Made by a program: the position numbers and the translations under genes. A stretch of DNA of 41,843 nt from JBEKEX01 sp050013615. Lineage in GTDB: Bacteria; Chloroflexota; Anaerolineae; Anaerolineales; Anaerolineaceae. Location: contig JBEKEX010000004.1 in the NCBI GenBank assembly GCA_050013615.1, positions 1 to 41,843 on the forward strand, in the 5' to 3' direction. Each line of letters starts with the position of its first letter. Within the stretch, counting starts at the first letter, position 1. The notes under the pieces were generated by a model. It made no database searches, was not told the origin of the DNA, and saw only the letters and a list, made by a program, of their open reading frames with translations. Of the stretch, positions 15,780 to 22,627 are shown piece after piece.

Positions 15780-16545
15780 AGACGTAGTTTATAAAAAAGG
15801 AACCTCACTAACAGAAGTTTGGTGTGAAGTGTTTAACGAATTATCACAACCCGGAATAACCGGAATTACCAATTTATCAATCTCAATTTTGATCGACCCA
15901 CAATACCAATTAGAGAATCTGCAGACAAGAAACATTTTAGACGAAAAGCTTCTCGAGAAGGGTTACTTTAAATGTCGAACGACTGCAAACACCATTTTTC
16001 CCCCATTATGGAATCCAAATAGATCAAGGGATTTATTTTATTCACGATATTTAAAGTTATTGCCCACATTAAAAAGGCTATCTACACAAAATCATTATGG
16101 GCTTTATTTTGAAAGATTAATCCAATACTCACCCAAAATATCTGATTGTAATCAAAGTGTTAATCAGCTAGAACACATCATTAACACTTTTAAAATCGGC
16201 AATCATCGACAAGCTGCTCTACAAGCAGCAATTTTTGATCCGACTAGGGATCATACAAATCAAAGACAACGTGGATTTCCTTGTCTGCAACATGTATTTT
16301 TCTCACACAATGGAGATTCCAGATTAACTGTTACTGGAATCTATGCAACCCAATATATTTTTGACCGTGCCTATGGGAATTATTTGGGCCTATATTATCT
16401 TGGAAAGTTTATGGCAAAAGAAATGGGCCTTACGCTCGCGAATGTCTGTTGCTTTTCAAGCCGAGCTGAACTTGGACATATTAACAAACATGAAGCCATT
16501 GAATTACTTCATAAATTAAATAACGCATTTAATATCAACAATTGA
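15763..16545 (+). CDS. second, divergent thymidylate-synthase-fold protein
   Basis: A 260-residue protein, far from canonical ThyA but with its core: GNHRQAALQAAIFDPTRD holds the phosphate-binding arginine (R149), GFPCLQHVFF the candidate nucleophile C174, and TGIYATQYIFDRAYGNYLGLYYLGKF the segment equal to ThyA YQRSxDxxLGxPFN, with N206 near the base-reading position. The ThyA C-terminal HxY motif is replaced by SSRAELGHINKHEA. The N-terminal 120 residues are family-specific, including NTIFPPLWNPNRSRDLFYSRYL. It resembles bacterial proteins loosely annotated as thymidylate synthase. Its start lies inside the ImmA gene (17-base overlap), and the kinase gene follows after 27 bases. Two different ThyA-like proteins in one operon suggest successive or partner reactions at pyrimidine C5. 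Confidence 0.65.
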   Translation: MRNMYKDVVYKKGTSLTEVWCEVFNELSQPGITGITNLSISILIDPQYQLENLQTRNILDEKLLEKGYFKCRTTANTIFPPLWNPNRSRDLFYSRYLKLLPTLKRLSTQNHYGLYFERLIQYSPKISDCNQSVNQLEHIINTFKIGNHRQAALQAAIFDPTRDHTNQRQRGFPCLQHVFFSHNGDSRLTVTGIYATQYIFDRAYGNYLGLYYLGKFMAKEMGLTLANVCCFSSRAELGHINKHEAIELLHKLNNAFNINN

Positions 16546-16572
16546 TAAACAATAAAAACGGGGAGCATCACC

Positions 16573-18330
16573 ATGTTTGTAATCTTTGAAGGGCCTGATG
16601 GCGTCGGAAAAACCGCAATAACTGAAGCTCTTCATTCTCTCTTCACTAAACAAGGAGAAGATTGGACATATTTAGCTTTTCCTGGTAACGAAGATAAAAC
16701 TTTAGGAAAGCATGTCTATAATCTTCATCACCACCCGGAACAATTTGGATTATCGAAGATATTCCCTGAAAGTTTGCAAATTTTACACGTCGCCGCGCAT
16801 ATTGATTCCATTGAAAATTGCATCAAACCTCTGCTGAAAAACGGAAAAAACATATTATTAGATCGCTATTGGTGGTCTACCTGGGTGTATGGGCTGCTAA
16901 ATGGAGTTGATCAACAAGCATTGGATAAAATGGTTGATTTAGAGCTCTATCATTGGCAAAATTTTTCCCCCGATTTACTTATATTGGTTAATAGCCCTAA
17001 ATCCTTTAAAAAAGATTGTCCGCCAGAAAAATGGGAAAAATTAAAGAATCTTTATTTCCAGCTGTTTGAAAAAGAAAAAGCAAAATATCCTGTTCGAGTT
17101 TTAGAAAATAACGCCAATTTTGAGAACGCTGTAAAAAACTCACTAAGTTTAATTAAACAAAATATTATTTATAAAAACGGAGTGGACATTTCAAATAATA
17201 CTGCTCAAAAAAAAATTAAAGAAACATCTCATGAAACCGATCAACTAATATTCCCCTTTGCAGAAAAAAAGTCCTTAATTGGTAAGCCACTATCTATTTC
17301 TCTAAATCATTCGAAAATTTATCCTGTAATACCCACAAAAGTATATGATACTTTTTGGTATTTTGCCGCTGAAAGACAAAATATCTTTTTTAATAGAATT
17401 AATAAATACAAGTGGCCATGGTCAAAAGATCCCGTCTTAACAAAGTACAAATTTACAAATGCATATCGTGCTTCCGATAGAGTTAGTCAGTATCTAATCC
17501 ATGAAGTTATTTATAAGGGCGAACAAACTCCGAAAGAGTTGTTTTTTAGAATACTACTGTTTAAAGTTTTTAATAGAATCAGCACTTGGGAACTCCTCAT
17601 AAATGAGTTTTCCAATATAACTCTCGCTAGCTATTCATTTGATAAATATGATAAAGTTTTGTCGCACGCGATTCAAAGTGGGCAACCGATTTTTTCAGCC
17701 GCATATATTATGCCATCTGGAGGAAAAGAATCACCCTATAAATACAAGCATCAAACATTCTTAAAATTGCTTGAGAACATGATTATGGAAAATGTTCCTG
17801 AAAAATTATCAAACGCCTCGTCAATGCAATCGGCTTTTAAAATCCTTAGGGCTTTTCCATTAATTGGAGATTTTCTCGCATATCAATATATCATTGACAT
17901 CAATTACAGTACATTAACTAACTTTTCAGAATCTGAATTTGTAATTCCCGGTCCTGGCGCTATTAATGGAATCCGAAAATGTTTCTCGGATTTCGCCGGT
18001 TTAAGCGAAATTGATCTAATCCAACATGTGACGGATATCCAGGAGGAGGAGTTTAGTAGACTGGGAATAGAATTCAAATCGCTTTGGGGGCGTAAGTTGC
18101 AATTGATTGACTGTCAAAATTTATTTTGCGAAATCGACAAGTATTCCCGCGTCGCTTTCCCAGATGTGGGCGGTGTTAATAATCGCAAAAGGATAAAACA
18201 AATCTACAAGACTAATGAAAGTTCAATAGACTATTGGTACCCACCAAAATGGGGAATAAATCACTTAATTCAAAAAAGCGAAATTCCTTTATCTGATAAT
18301 AAGAAGGAGATTTCCAATACACTTTTCTGA
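16573..18330 (+). CDS. thymidylate-kinase-like domain fused to a phage 5-hmdU-kinase-type helical domain
   Basis: A 585-residue two-domain protein. Residues 1-200 are a P-loop nucleotide kinase like Tmk: Walker A GPDGVGKT (7-14), LAFPGNEDKTLGKHV, and the DRY motif ILLDRYWWS (D97-R98-Y99). A charged linker follows. Residues about 245-560 show conserved blocks I recall from the helical domain (HMUDK_hel, earlier aGPT-Pplase2) beside the P-loop kinase of phage 5-hydroxymethyluracil DNA kinases: FWYFAAERQNIFFNRI, RASDRVSQYLIHEV, FFRILLFKVFNRISTWELL, SAAYIMPSGG, VIPGPGAINGIRKCF (helix-hairpin-helix-like) and LWGRKLQLIDCQNLFCEIDKY. In phages such kinases phosphorylate the hydroxymethyl group before further substitution. 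This is the last gene of the operon. Kinase assignment is firm; the second domain rests on recall, not alignment. Confidence 0.75.
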   Translation: MFVIFEGPDGVGKTAITEALHSLFTKQGEDWTYLAFPGNEDKTLGKHVYNLHHHPEQFGLSKIFPESLQILHVAAHIDSIENCIKPLLKNGKNILLDRYWWSTWVYGLLNGVDQQALDKMVDLELYHWQNFSPDLLILVNSPKSFKKDCPPEKWEKLKNLYFQLFEKEKAKYPVRVLENNANFENAVKNSLSLIKQNIIYKNGVDISNNTAQKKIKETSHETDQLIFPFAEKKSLIGKPLSISLNHSKIYPVIPTKVYDTFWYFAAERQNIFFNRINKYKWPWSKDPVLTKYKFTNAYRASDRVSQYLIHEVIYKGEQTPKELFFRILLFKVFNRISTWELLINEFSNITLASYSFDKYDKVLSHAIQSGQPIFSAAYIMPSGGKESPYKYKHQTFLKLLENMIMENVPEKLSNASSMQSAFKILRAFPLIGDFLAYQYIIDINYSTLTNFSESEFVIPGPGAINGIRKCFSDFAGLSEIDLIQHVTDIQEEEFSRLGIEFKSLWGRKLQLIDCQNLFCEIDKYSRVAFPDVGGVNNRKRIKQIYKTNESSIDYWYPPKWGINHLIQKSEIPLSDNKKEISNTLF

Positions 18331-18402
18331 GTTTACTATTGGGAAGTAATTATTTCGGCACTTCGGTTTGATAATCAGGGAGTTAAGCCTTAAAAGTAAT
18401 TA
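18331..18402. other. right edge of the AT-rich island, no gene seen
   Basis: A short AT-rich stretch after the kinase stop codon. GTAATTAT occurs twice (around 18346 and 18396), but there is no convincing terminator, tRNA end or long direct repeat matching the left edge. Backbone composition resumes within about 100 bases. Confidence 0.4.
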
Positions 18403-18513
18403 TCAGTGTCTCAATCCTTCGATCTTCACCCCGCCCTTGATTTCCTCAACAATCTCTCCCAGCACAACGACCGGTCCTGGTTCAGCGCCCACTGCATTGT
18501 ATAAATAACCCAT
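18403..18513 (-). pseudogene. probable coding remnant at the island border (36 codons)
   Basis: On the minus strand an ATG at 18513 opens a 36-codon frame ending in TGA at 18403-18405. It reads like real coding sequence: YNAVGAEPGPVVVLGEIV then EEIKGGVKIEGLRH. The same frame continues upstream without a stop to the TAG of the acyltransferase gene at 18544. No ribosome site precedes the ATG. It could be a small gene, a lost C-terminal extension of the acyltransferase, or the tail of a gene cut when the island inserted. I recognise no family. Confidence 0.35.
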
Positions 18514-18543
18514 ATAAAGAAATCGTCTAATCGAATAGGTGAT

Positions 18544-19404
18544 CTAGCTGCCCAGCGCTGCCATGTTCTGCTTGGCGCGCGTGATGATGGACGTCAGCAG
18601 ATTGGCCCGGTCGCCCGGTTGGATGGCGATGGGGTTGGCAAAGCGCACCGATGGGCTGACCAACATGCTGCGCGGCATGGGCACGATCATCTGCTGGATG
18701 ACCTGCAGGAACTCGGCCACGCGCTGCTGGTTGCGCCGGCCGTTGCGCAGCTTCACCAGCGGGCTGCGCACCCAATGCGAGTGCAGCACACCGCTGACCG
18801 AGGTGACCAGGATCTGGGCATCGGGGGCGCGCCGCAGGATCACGTCCAGGCTGCGCGACCAGGTCTCCAGCTCCTGCTCCGCCCCCGGCATCACCGCCGG
18901 GTCGGGGTCGATGCCGCCGCTGGGGAAGATCAGCAGCGCACCCCCTGCATCGAGGTGATCGATGGCGTGGCGGATGATGGCCATGCGCTCGTGCATATCC
19001 AGGCTGGAATAGATCAGGTGGTCGGCGGTGGCGTTCAGGCTGCGCACGAACGGTACTCCCGACATGACGATCTTCAAATCCGGGCGCGGCATATTGGAGG
19101 CAATCACCAGGCCGTCCACGGTGCCCGGGTGGTTCGAGACGATCAGCAGCGGCCCGCTGGCCGGGATGTGCTCCATGCCGCGGGCGTGCACCTCGCGCGT
19201 GAAGATCGGTAAGGCTCGCCGGGCCGCCTCACGGAAGCCATAGCGGGCCACGTCGTCATCGAAGGTAACCGCCAACTCGGCAAAGCGCATGGCTGCCGGC
19301 ATGAACAATGGCCGCAGCAGCACGCGTGCCAGTCGGCTCTTGCCCAGCCCCAGCGCTTTGATGATCTCATCCAATAGCTTTGTCTTCAGGTCGCTCGCAT
19401 CCAC
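18544..19404 (-). CDS. PlsC-like acyltransferase (1-acyl-glycerol-3-phosphate acyltransferase family)
   Basis: A 286-residue protein of the PlsC/LPLAT family, starting with GTG at 19404 behind GAGGA. The catalytic H-x4-D block is LLIVSNHPGTVDGLVIA, and the glycerol-phosphate-binding block III is present as LLIFPSGGIDPDP, with serine replacing the usual glutamate of FPEG. That change, together with the absence of strong membrane helices, suggests a branch with a different acceptor from lysophosphatidate. Such variants are frequent in Chloroflexi-type genomes. It faces the AT-rich island, and a coding remnant lies just past its stop codon in the same frame. Confidence 0.75.
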   Translation of the reverse strand: MDASDLKTKLLDEIIKALGLGKSRLARVLLRPLFMPAAMRFAELAVTFDDDVARYGFREAARRALPIFTREVHARGMEHIPASGPLLIVSNHPGTVDGLVIASNMPRPDLKIVMSGVPFVRSLNATADHLIYSSLDMHERMAIIRHAIDHLDAGGALLIFPSGGIDPDPAVMPGAEQELETWSRSLDVILRRAPDAQILVTSVSGVLHSHWVRSPLVKLRNGRRNQQRVAEFLQVIQQMIVPMPRSMLVSPSVRFANPIAIQPGDRANLLTSIITRAKQNMAALGS

Positions 19405-19677
19405 GCCGGCATTCCTCGCATCGATTTTCGTTAGCCCAAATTGTAGGGCGGATAAATTATGGTCCGATGTACGGGAGGTTAAAGTTGTGTAAACAACACG
19501 ACCTGTCGTCTTAAATCATCAGTCATCCTGGATCTGGATATCTTGACCCATTCATCGTCCAGACCGCAGTTGCCCAAATTCCCCACTTTTTACTTAATAA
19601 AATCAAACGAAGATGGCTCGGCAGCGCGTTGCCCTGCCGATCGGCGGAGTGTTATTTCTGCTCAGGATGTTCGCTTA
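19405..19677. other. intergenic region with a GC hairpin, no gene seen
   Basis: The interval between two minus-strand genes contains an inverted repeat CGGCAG (19619-19624) and CTGCCG (19634-19639) shortly after the zinc-ribbon gene's stop codon. It could stabilise or terminate that transcript, but no T-run follows on the minus strand. No open frame with a plausible start was seen. Confidence 0.35.
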
Positions 19678-19875
19678 TCAAGTTGTCGGCCAGAATGGTT
19701 GAGATGAAGGGGTTTCGCGTTGTTCGTCAGCCAGTTCCTGTTGCGCGCCGTGGTCACATTCCTGTCCGTCCCGGCATTGCTCGCAACAGTAGTACTTGTT
19801 CTCGAAAACGACTGCCGCCCCGATGATTTCCGCACCACATCCATCGCACCACAGAGTATTCTCGATCCAGACCAT
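19678..19875 (-). CDS. small zinc-ribbon protein
   Basis: A 65-residue protein with the cysteine pattern of a treble-clef or zinc-ribbon knuckle pair: C10-x2-C13 (LWCDGCGAEI), then C30/C31-x2-C34 (YYCCEQCRDG) and C40-x-H42 (ECDH). The tail is Gln/Glu-rich and probably disordered. GGAGGAG directly before the ATG at 19875 makes this a real gene despite its size. It would bind one or two zinc ions; its partner is unknown. It is expressed from its own strong promoter at 20021-20049 through a leader containing an intrinsic terminator, so expression is probably controlled by attenuation. Confidence 0.7.
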   Translation of the reverse strand: MVWIENTLWCDGCGAEIIGAAVVFENKYYCCEQCRDGQECDHGAQQELADEQRETPSSQPFWPTT

Positions 19876-19907
19876 GGCTCCTCCTTCCCAGAAACATCCC
19901 AGTAGAC

Positions 19908-19936
19908 AAAAAAACCGTTCGCTTCCTTACGAACGG
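19908..19936 (-). terminator. intrinsic terminator in the 5' leader of the zinc-ribbon gene
   Basis: On the minus strand CCGTTCG (19936-19930) pairs with CGAACGG (19921-19915) around an eight-base loop and is followed by seven T (19914-19908). It lies about 33 bases before the zinc-ribbon start codon and about 80 bases after the predicted transcription start, the arrangement of an attenuator or riboswitch expression platform, or of a short sRNA. Confidence 0.8.
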
Positions 19937-20014
19937 CCCGGCGATGCTCGTGCCTGAAAAGTGGTCGGTGATAGGGGAATCAGGCCTCTATTAAGATCAT
20001 TTGAATAATGGATT
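19937..20014 (-). ncRNA. candidate leader RNA / attenuator or short sRNA
   Basis: The RNA between the predicted start near 20014 and the terminator at 19936 is not coding. It contains CCTGA (19984-19980) and TCAGG (19961-19957 region) segments that could pair across a C-rich loop with CCCCTATCACCGACC, giving an upstream hairpin. I could not match it to a known riboswitch class. With its terminator it would form a transcript of about 105 nucleotides. Confidence 0.4.
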
Positions 20015-20020
20015 AATCAC

Positions 20021-20049
20021 AGTATAGGCTGCGCATCGGAGAAAGTCAA
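20021..20049 (-). promoter_or_regulatory. strong sigma-70 promoter for the zinc-ribbon leader
   Basis: On the minus strand TTGACT (20049-20044) and TATACT (20026-20021) are separated by exactly 17 bases. Each hexamer differs from consensus by one base. No other minus-strand gene lies between it and the zinc-ribbon gene. Confidence 0.75.
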
Positions 20050-20179
20050 TACACCGATCACCTCCATCACACCATCCTAATTTGTAGCAGCCTCATGCGA
20101 TCATTATTGGATATATTAGATAATATATGTTATTATTAATTCATCGCAGTCCTTCTACCGTAATGATGAGGATACTGAT

Positions 20180-20653
20180 ATGCAAAAAATTACCCCCTTC
20201 CTATGGTTCAACAATAACGCCGAAGAAGCTGTGAAATTCTATATATCTCTTTTCAAGAACTCGAAGATCGAGACGATTGCCCGCTATGGCGACGCCGGCC
20301 CGGGGCCGAAGGGCACGGTGATGTCCCTGACCTTCCAGCTCGAGGGGCAGGAATTCATGGCCCTGAACGGCGGCCCGGTGTTCACCTTCTCGCCAGCCAT
20401 TTCGTTCTTCGTCGATTGCGAGACTCAGGAAAAGGTTGATCTTCTATGGGAGAAGCTCTCCGAGGGCGGAGAGCAGCAGCAGTGCGGCTGGCTCAGGGAT
20501 CGCTTCGGCGTCACCTGGCAGATCGTGCCTTCCATTTTGGGAAAGTTGACCAACGACAAGGACCCGGAGAAATCGAAGCGCGTGGTGCGGGCCATGCTGC
20601 AAATGCATAAGCTGGACATCGCCGGCTTGCAGCGTGCCTACGATGGAAAATGA
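20180..20653 (+). CDS. PhnB-like VOC-family protein
   Basis: A 157-residue protein of the PhnB/3-dmu-9_3-mt branch of the VOC fold. It opens with KITPFLWFNNNAEEAVKFYISLF, has the middle GTVMSLTFQLEGQEFMALNGGP and the typical CGWLRDRFGVTWQIVPSIL, and ends with VVRAMLQMHKLDIAGLQRAY. The first-module histidine is replaced, so metal binding may differ. Members are common near AraC regulators and DUF1801 proteins; their substrates are unknown. The DUF1801 gene follows immediately, suggesting coexpression. A possible promoter (TTGGAT at 20107, TATTAT at 20131) precedes it. Confidence 0.88.
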   Translation: MQKITPFLWFNNNAEEAVKFYISLFKNSKIETIARYGDAGPGPKGTVMSLTFQLEGQEFMALNGGPVFTFSPAISFFVDCETQEKVDLLWEKLSEGGEQQQCGWLRDRFGVTWQIVPSILGKLTNDKDPEKSKRVVRAMLQMHKLDIAGLQRAYDGK

Positions 20654-20667
20654 CGATTAGAGGAAAT

Positions 20668-21066
20668 ATGGAAAAACCATCCGATAAAACCAGCCTCACT
20701 CCGGCCCGGTTGATCGACGCCAAAATTACCGAGCTGAAAGACTGGCGCGGGCCAATGTTTGCCCAACTGCGCCAATTGATCAACGCCGCCGCCCCGGGCA
20801 TCAAAGAAGAGTGGAAGTGGGGCACCGCCGTGTGGACTCATCACGGGCTGGTGTGCAGCGTGAACGCCTTCAAAGACCACGTGAAGGTGCACTTCTTCAA
20901 TGGCTCCGCCGTAGCCGACCCCAAAGGTCTCTTCAACGCCGGACTGGATGCCAAAGACATGCGTGCCATCGATTACAACAAAGGCAGCACCATCGATTCC
21001 GTTGCCCTGGCTGACCTGGTGCGTGCCGCGGTCACATTGAATTCATCTGCTGAGAAAAAACGTTAG
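20668..21066 (+). CDS. DUF1801 domain-containing protein
   Basis: The ATG at 20668 follows AGAGGA; an alternative ATG at 20650 overlaps the previous stop codon (ATGA) and would add six residues. The 132-residue protein has the DUF1801 pattern (YdhG/YdeI type): ITELKDWRGPMFAQLRQLINAA, then IKEEWKWGTAVWTHHGLVCSVNAFKDHVKVHFF and the closing MRAIDYNKGSTID. These small proteins are often linked to VOC/PhnB proteins, as here, and have no settled function. Its end overlaps the convergent LapA-like gene by four bases. Confidence 0.85.
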   Translation: MEKPSDKTSLTPARLIDAKITELKDWRGPMFAQLRQLINAAAPGIKEEWKWGTAVWTHHGLVCSVNAFKDHVKVHFFNGSAVADPKGLFNAGLDAKDMRAIDYNKGSTIDSVALADLVRAAVTLNSSAEKKR

Positions 21067-21464
21067 GCTTTGGTCGGCGGTTCGGCCGGTGGGGTTGGTT
21101 CGGGCCTACCCTGACTAGGGCTGCCCTGACCAGGGTCGGTTGGACGATTGGCTATTTTATCTTCCAGGACCTTGACCGCTTTTTCCATTTCTTCGGCCTT
21201 TTGCTTCAGCGCATCGCGTTCCTCTTCCAGCGTGCCTAATTTCCTCTTCTGGCTGGAGGTGGTCCATACACCGCGGATCAAACCGGGCAGGGAAGCCAGA
21301 AAGCCGATCAATACCCCGGCTGCCAGTGCGATCAGCACCACCAGGGCCAGCGAGGAGTGAAGGGTCAGGGTGAAGAAGGATACGGTGACCAGGGTCACGT
21401 TTTGTAAGGCAAAAATGACTGCCACGATGGCAATCGCCAGTGCAATGATAATGGAAATCATCAT
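21063..21464 (-). CDS. LapA-domain (DUF1049) membrane protein
   Basis: Starting from the ATG at 21464, with GGGAGG seven bases upstream, the protein has 133 residues. Two membrane helices (about 2-22, ISIIIALAIAIVAVIFALQN, and about 35-57, SLALVVLIALAAGVLIGFLA) follow the LapA pattern including the conserved ALQN. They are followed by a cytoplasmic coiled coil (KLGTLEEERDALKQKAEEMEKAVKVLEDKI) and a proline-rich tail. LapA/LapB of enteric bacteria tune lipopolysaccharide synthesis; in lipopolysaccharide-free lineages the role is unknown. Its own promoter is visible at 21491-21518. Confidence 0.8.
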   Translation of the reverse strand: MMISIIIALAIAIVAVIFALQNVTLVTVSFFTLTLHSSLALVVLIALAAGVLIGFLASLPGLIRGVWTTSSQKRKLGTLEEERDALKQKAEEMEKAVKVLEDKIANRPTDPGQGSPSQGRPEPTPPAEPPTKA

Positions 21465-21490
21465 AAGATAACCTCCCGGCATTTATTTTA

Positions 21491-21518
21491 ATTATAACTA
21501 TTCGCCGGGCTGCTGCAA
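21491..21518 (-). promoter_or_regulatory. sigma-70 promoter of the LapA-like gene
   Basis: On the minus strand TTGCAG (21518-21513) and TATAAT (21496-21491) are 16 bases apart, placing transcription start near 21484 and the ribosome site about 10 bases later. Confidence 0.65.
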
Positions 21519-21914
21519 GTGGTGAATGGAATCACCCAGGGGCGTGTTCACTTTCGAAATGTGTGCACTCTCTCGCGAAGCACAGACTATCCCCTTATGA
21601 AAAACAGGGCCAGCCAGCGGATACGCACTGTTATCCAAAGAACCGCACTCGCATATGCAAAGGTTGAAACAAGAAATTTTCTCATCAGGCACCGTCCGCA
21701 GGCTGGCCAACCGGTATATCTCATCTTCCATCAAAAAAGCCGGGGAAATGAAAAACAAAAAAATAGATATTTGATAGGGTTTATTAGGGACGTAGATAGC
21801 TCCTTTCGAATAGGATGGTAATGAGACGTTAGTTCGGGATGTGGTCATCCCCAACTCGCGTTATCTTAATTTCGGTAATTTGGCCGTAAAAGCCTATAAA
21901 AAAGGAGAATCAAC
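21519..21914. other. intergenic region with a hairpin before the ferritin-like gene
   Basis: No convincing gene in either direction. An imperfect inverted repeat, AGTT-c-GGGATG (21831-21841) and CATCCC-c-AACT (21846-21856), lies 58 bases before the ferritin-like start and could be an operator or mRNA hairpin. The rest may be decayed coding sequence. Confidence 0.4.
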
Positions 21915-22220
21915 ATGCCAGAATTCGGATCACCATTTTCAGGGTTGGCGAACAAGAGGAAACTCACGGATGAGGAACTCGTCAGGGCAATTCGTTTCAT
22001 GGTGGCTGCGGAGTACGAAGCCACCCAGTTGTATATGCAACTTGCTGAATCCATCGACAACAAGCTCGTCGAGGAAGTGCTCAGGGACATAGCGAACGAT
22101 GAACTTGTACACGCCGGAGAGTTTCTGAGGTTGCTGCGCGAGCTTGCCCCCAATGAAGAAAAGTTCTATACCCAGGGCGCCAAAGAAGTAGAAAAAGAGC
22201 TCAAGAAGAAAACGAAGTAA
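21915..22220 (+). CDS. ferritin-like protein (rubrerythrin/EncFtn-related)
   Basis: A 101-residue protein with two long helices carrying the iron ligands of small ferritin-like proteins: E33 in MVAAEYEATQLYMQLA and E63-x2-H66 in IANDELVHAGEFLRLL, as in encapsulated ferritin-like and half-ferritin families that assemble as dimers or decamers. The opening FGSPFSGLANKRKLTDEEL is typical of a conserved bacterial and archaeal subfamily. No encapsulin gene or cargo-loading tail is seen, so it is probably a free iron-binding or ferroxidase protein. AAAGGAG lies eight bases before the ATG. Confidence 0.75.
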   Translation: MPEFGSPFSGLANKRKLTDEELVRAIRFMVAAEYEATQLYMQLAESIDNKLVEEVLRDIANDELVHAGEFLRLLRELAPNEEKFYTQGAKEVEKELKKKTK

Positions 22221-22282
22221 AGGATTCCGGGGCAAATCGCCCAATTGCCCTTTACGGCGGATGGTTTCACTTACACCGCCTG

Positions 22283-22501
22283 GTTCGCCGCGGTCATAGG
22301 CGATTGAGCCAGCCATGAGATGGTAATGACATGGACACCTATGCCGATGACCTGCCGGAGCTTATCGAAAAGCCGGGCCTGAAAAGCGCCATCCTCATCG
22401 GCTTCTCAGCAGGCGGCGGTGAACCTCAGCAGACTTGCCAACGCTCCTCCCTGGTCGACCCGCCACGGCCAAGTGGCAGGTTCTTGGCGGGGTCGAAATA
22501 A
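22283..22501 (+). pseudogene. decayed alpha/beta hydrolase fragment (chloroperoxidase-like)
   Basis: The frame starting at 22283 reads VRRGHRRLSQP, then a TGA at 22116+200 (22316-22318), then DGNDMDTYADDLPELIE and AILIGFSAGGGE. In the haloperoxidase-type alpha/beta hydrolases this is RGHGRSSQPW followed by DGNDMDTYADDL and the nucleophile elbow G-x-S-x-G-G-G-E, so the stop stands where tryptophan (TGG) is expected. After GGGE the frame runs into unrelated sequence and ends at 22501. Both the N-terminal core and the rest of the catalytic domain are missing, so this is a dead fragment. Confidence 0.7.
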
Positions 22502-22627
22502 GAAATTACAGTTTGAAGCTGAGCGGCATACTCCAAAGCACTTTTTATTGACCCGATGATGGCAATCGGTATAATTAAAGAACGTTGTATTCTTTTATTC
22601 GATACCCTCATAGCGGGAGAGTCCCTG

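Noticed and set aside
12517..18402. A prophage or integrative element covering the AT-rich island.
   Set aside because: There is no integrase, tRNA end, structural or replication gene and no clear direct repeat at the borders; the XRE/ImmA pair alone does not prove it.
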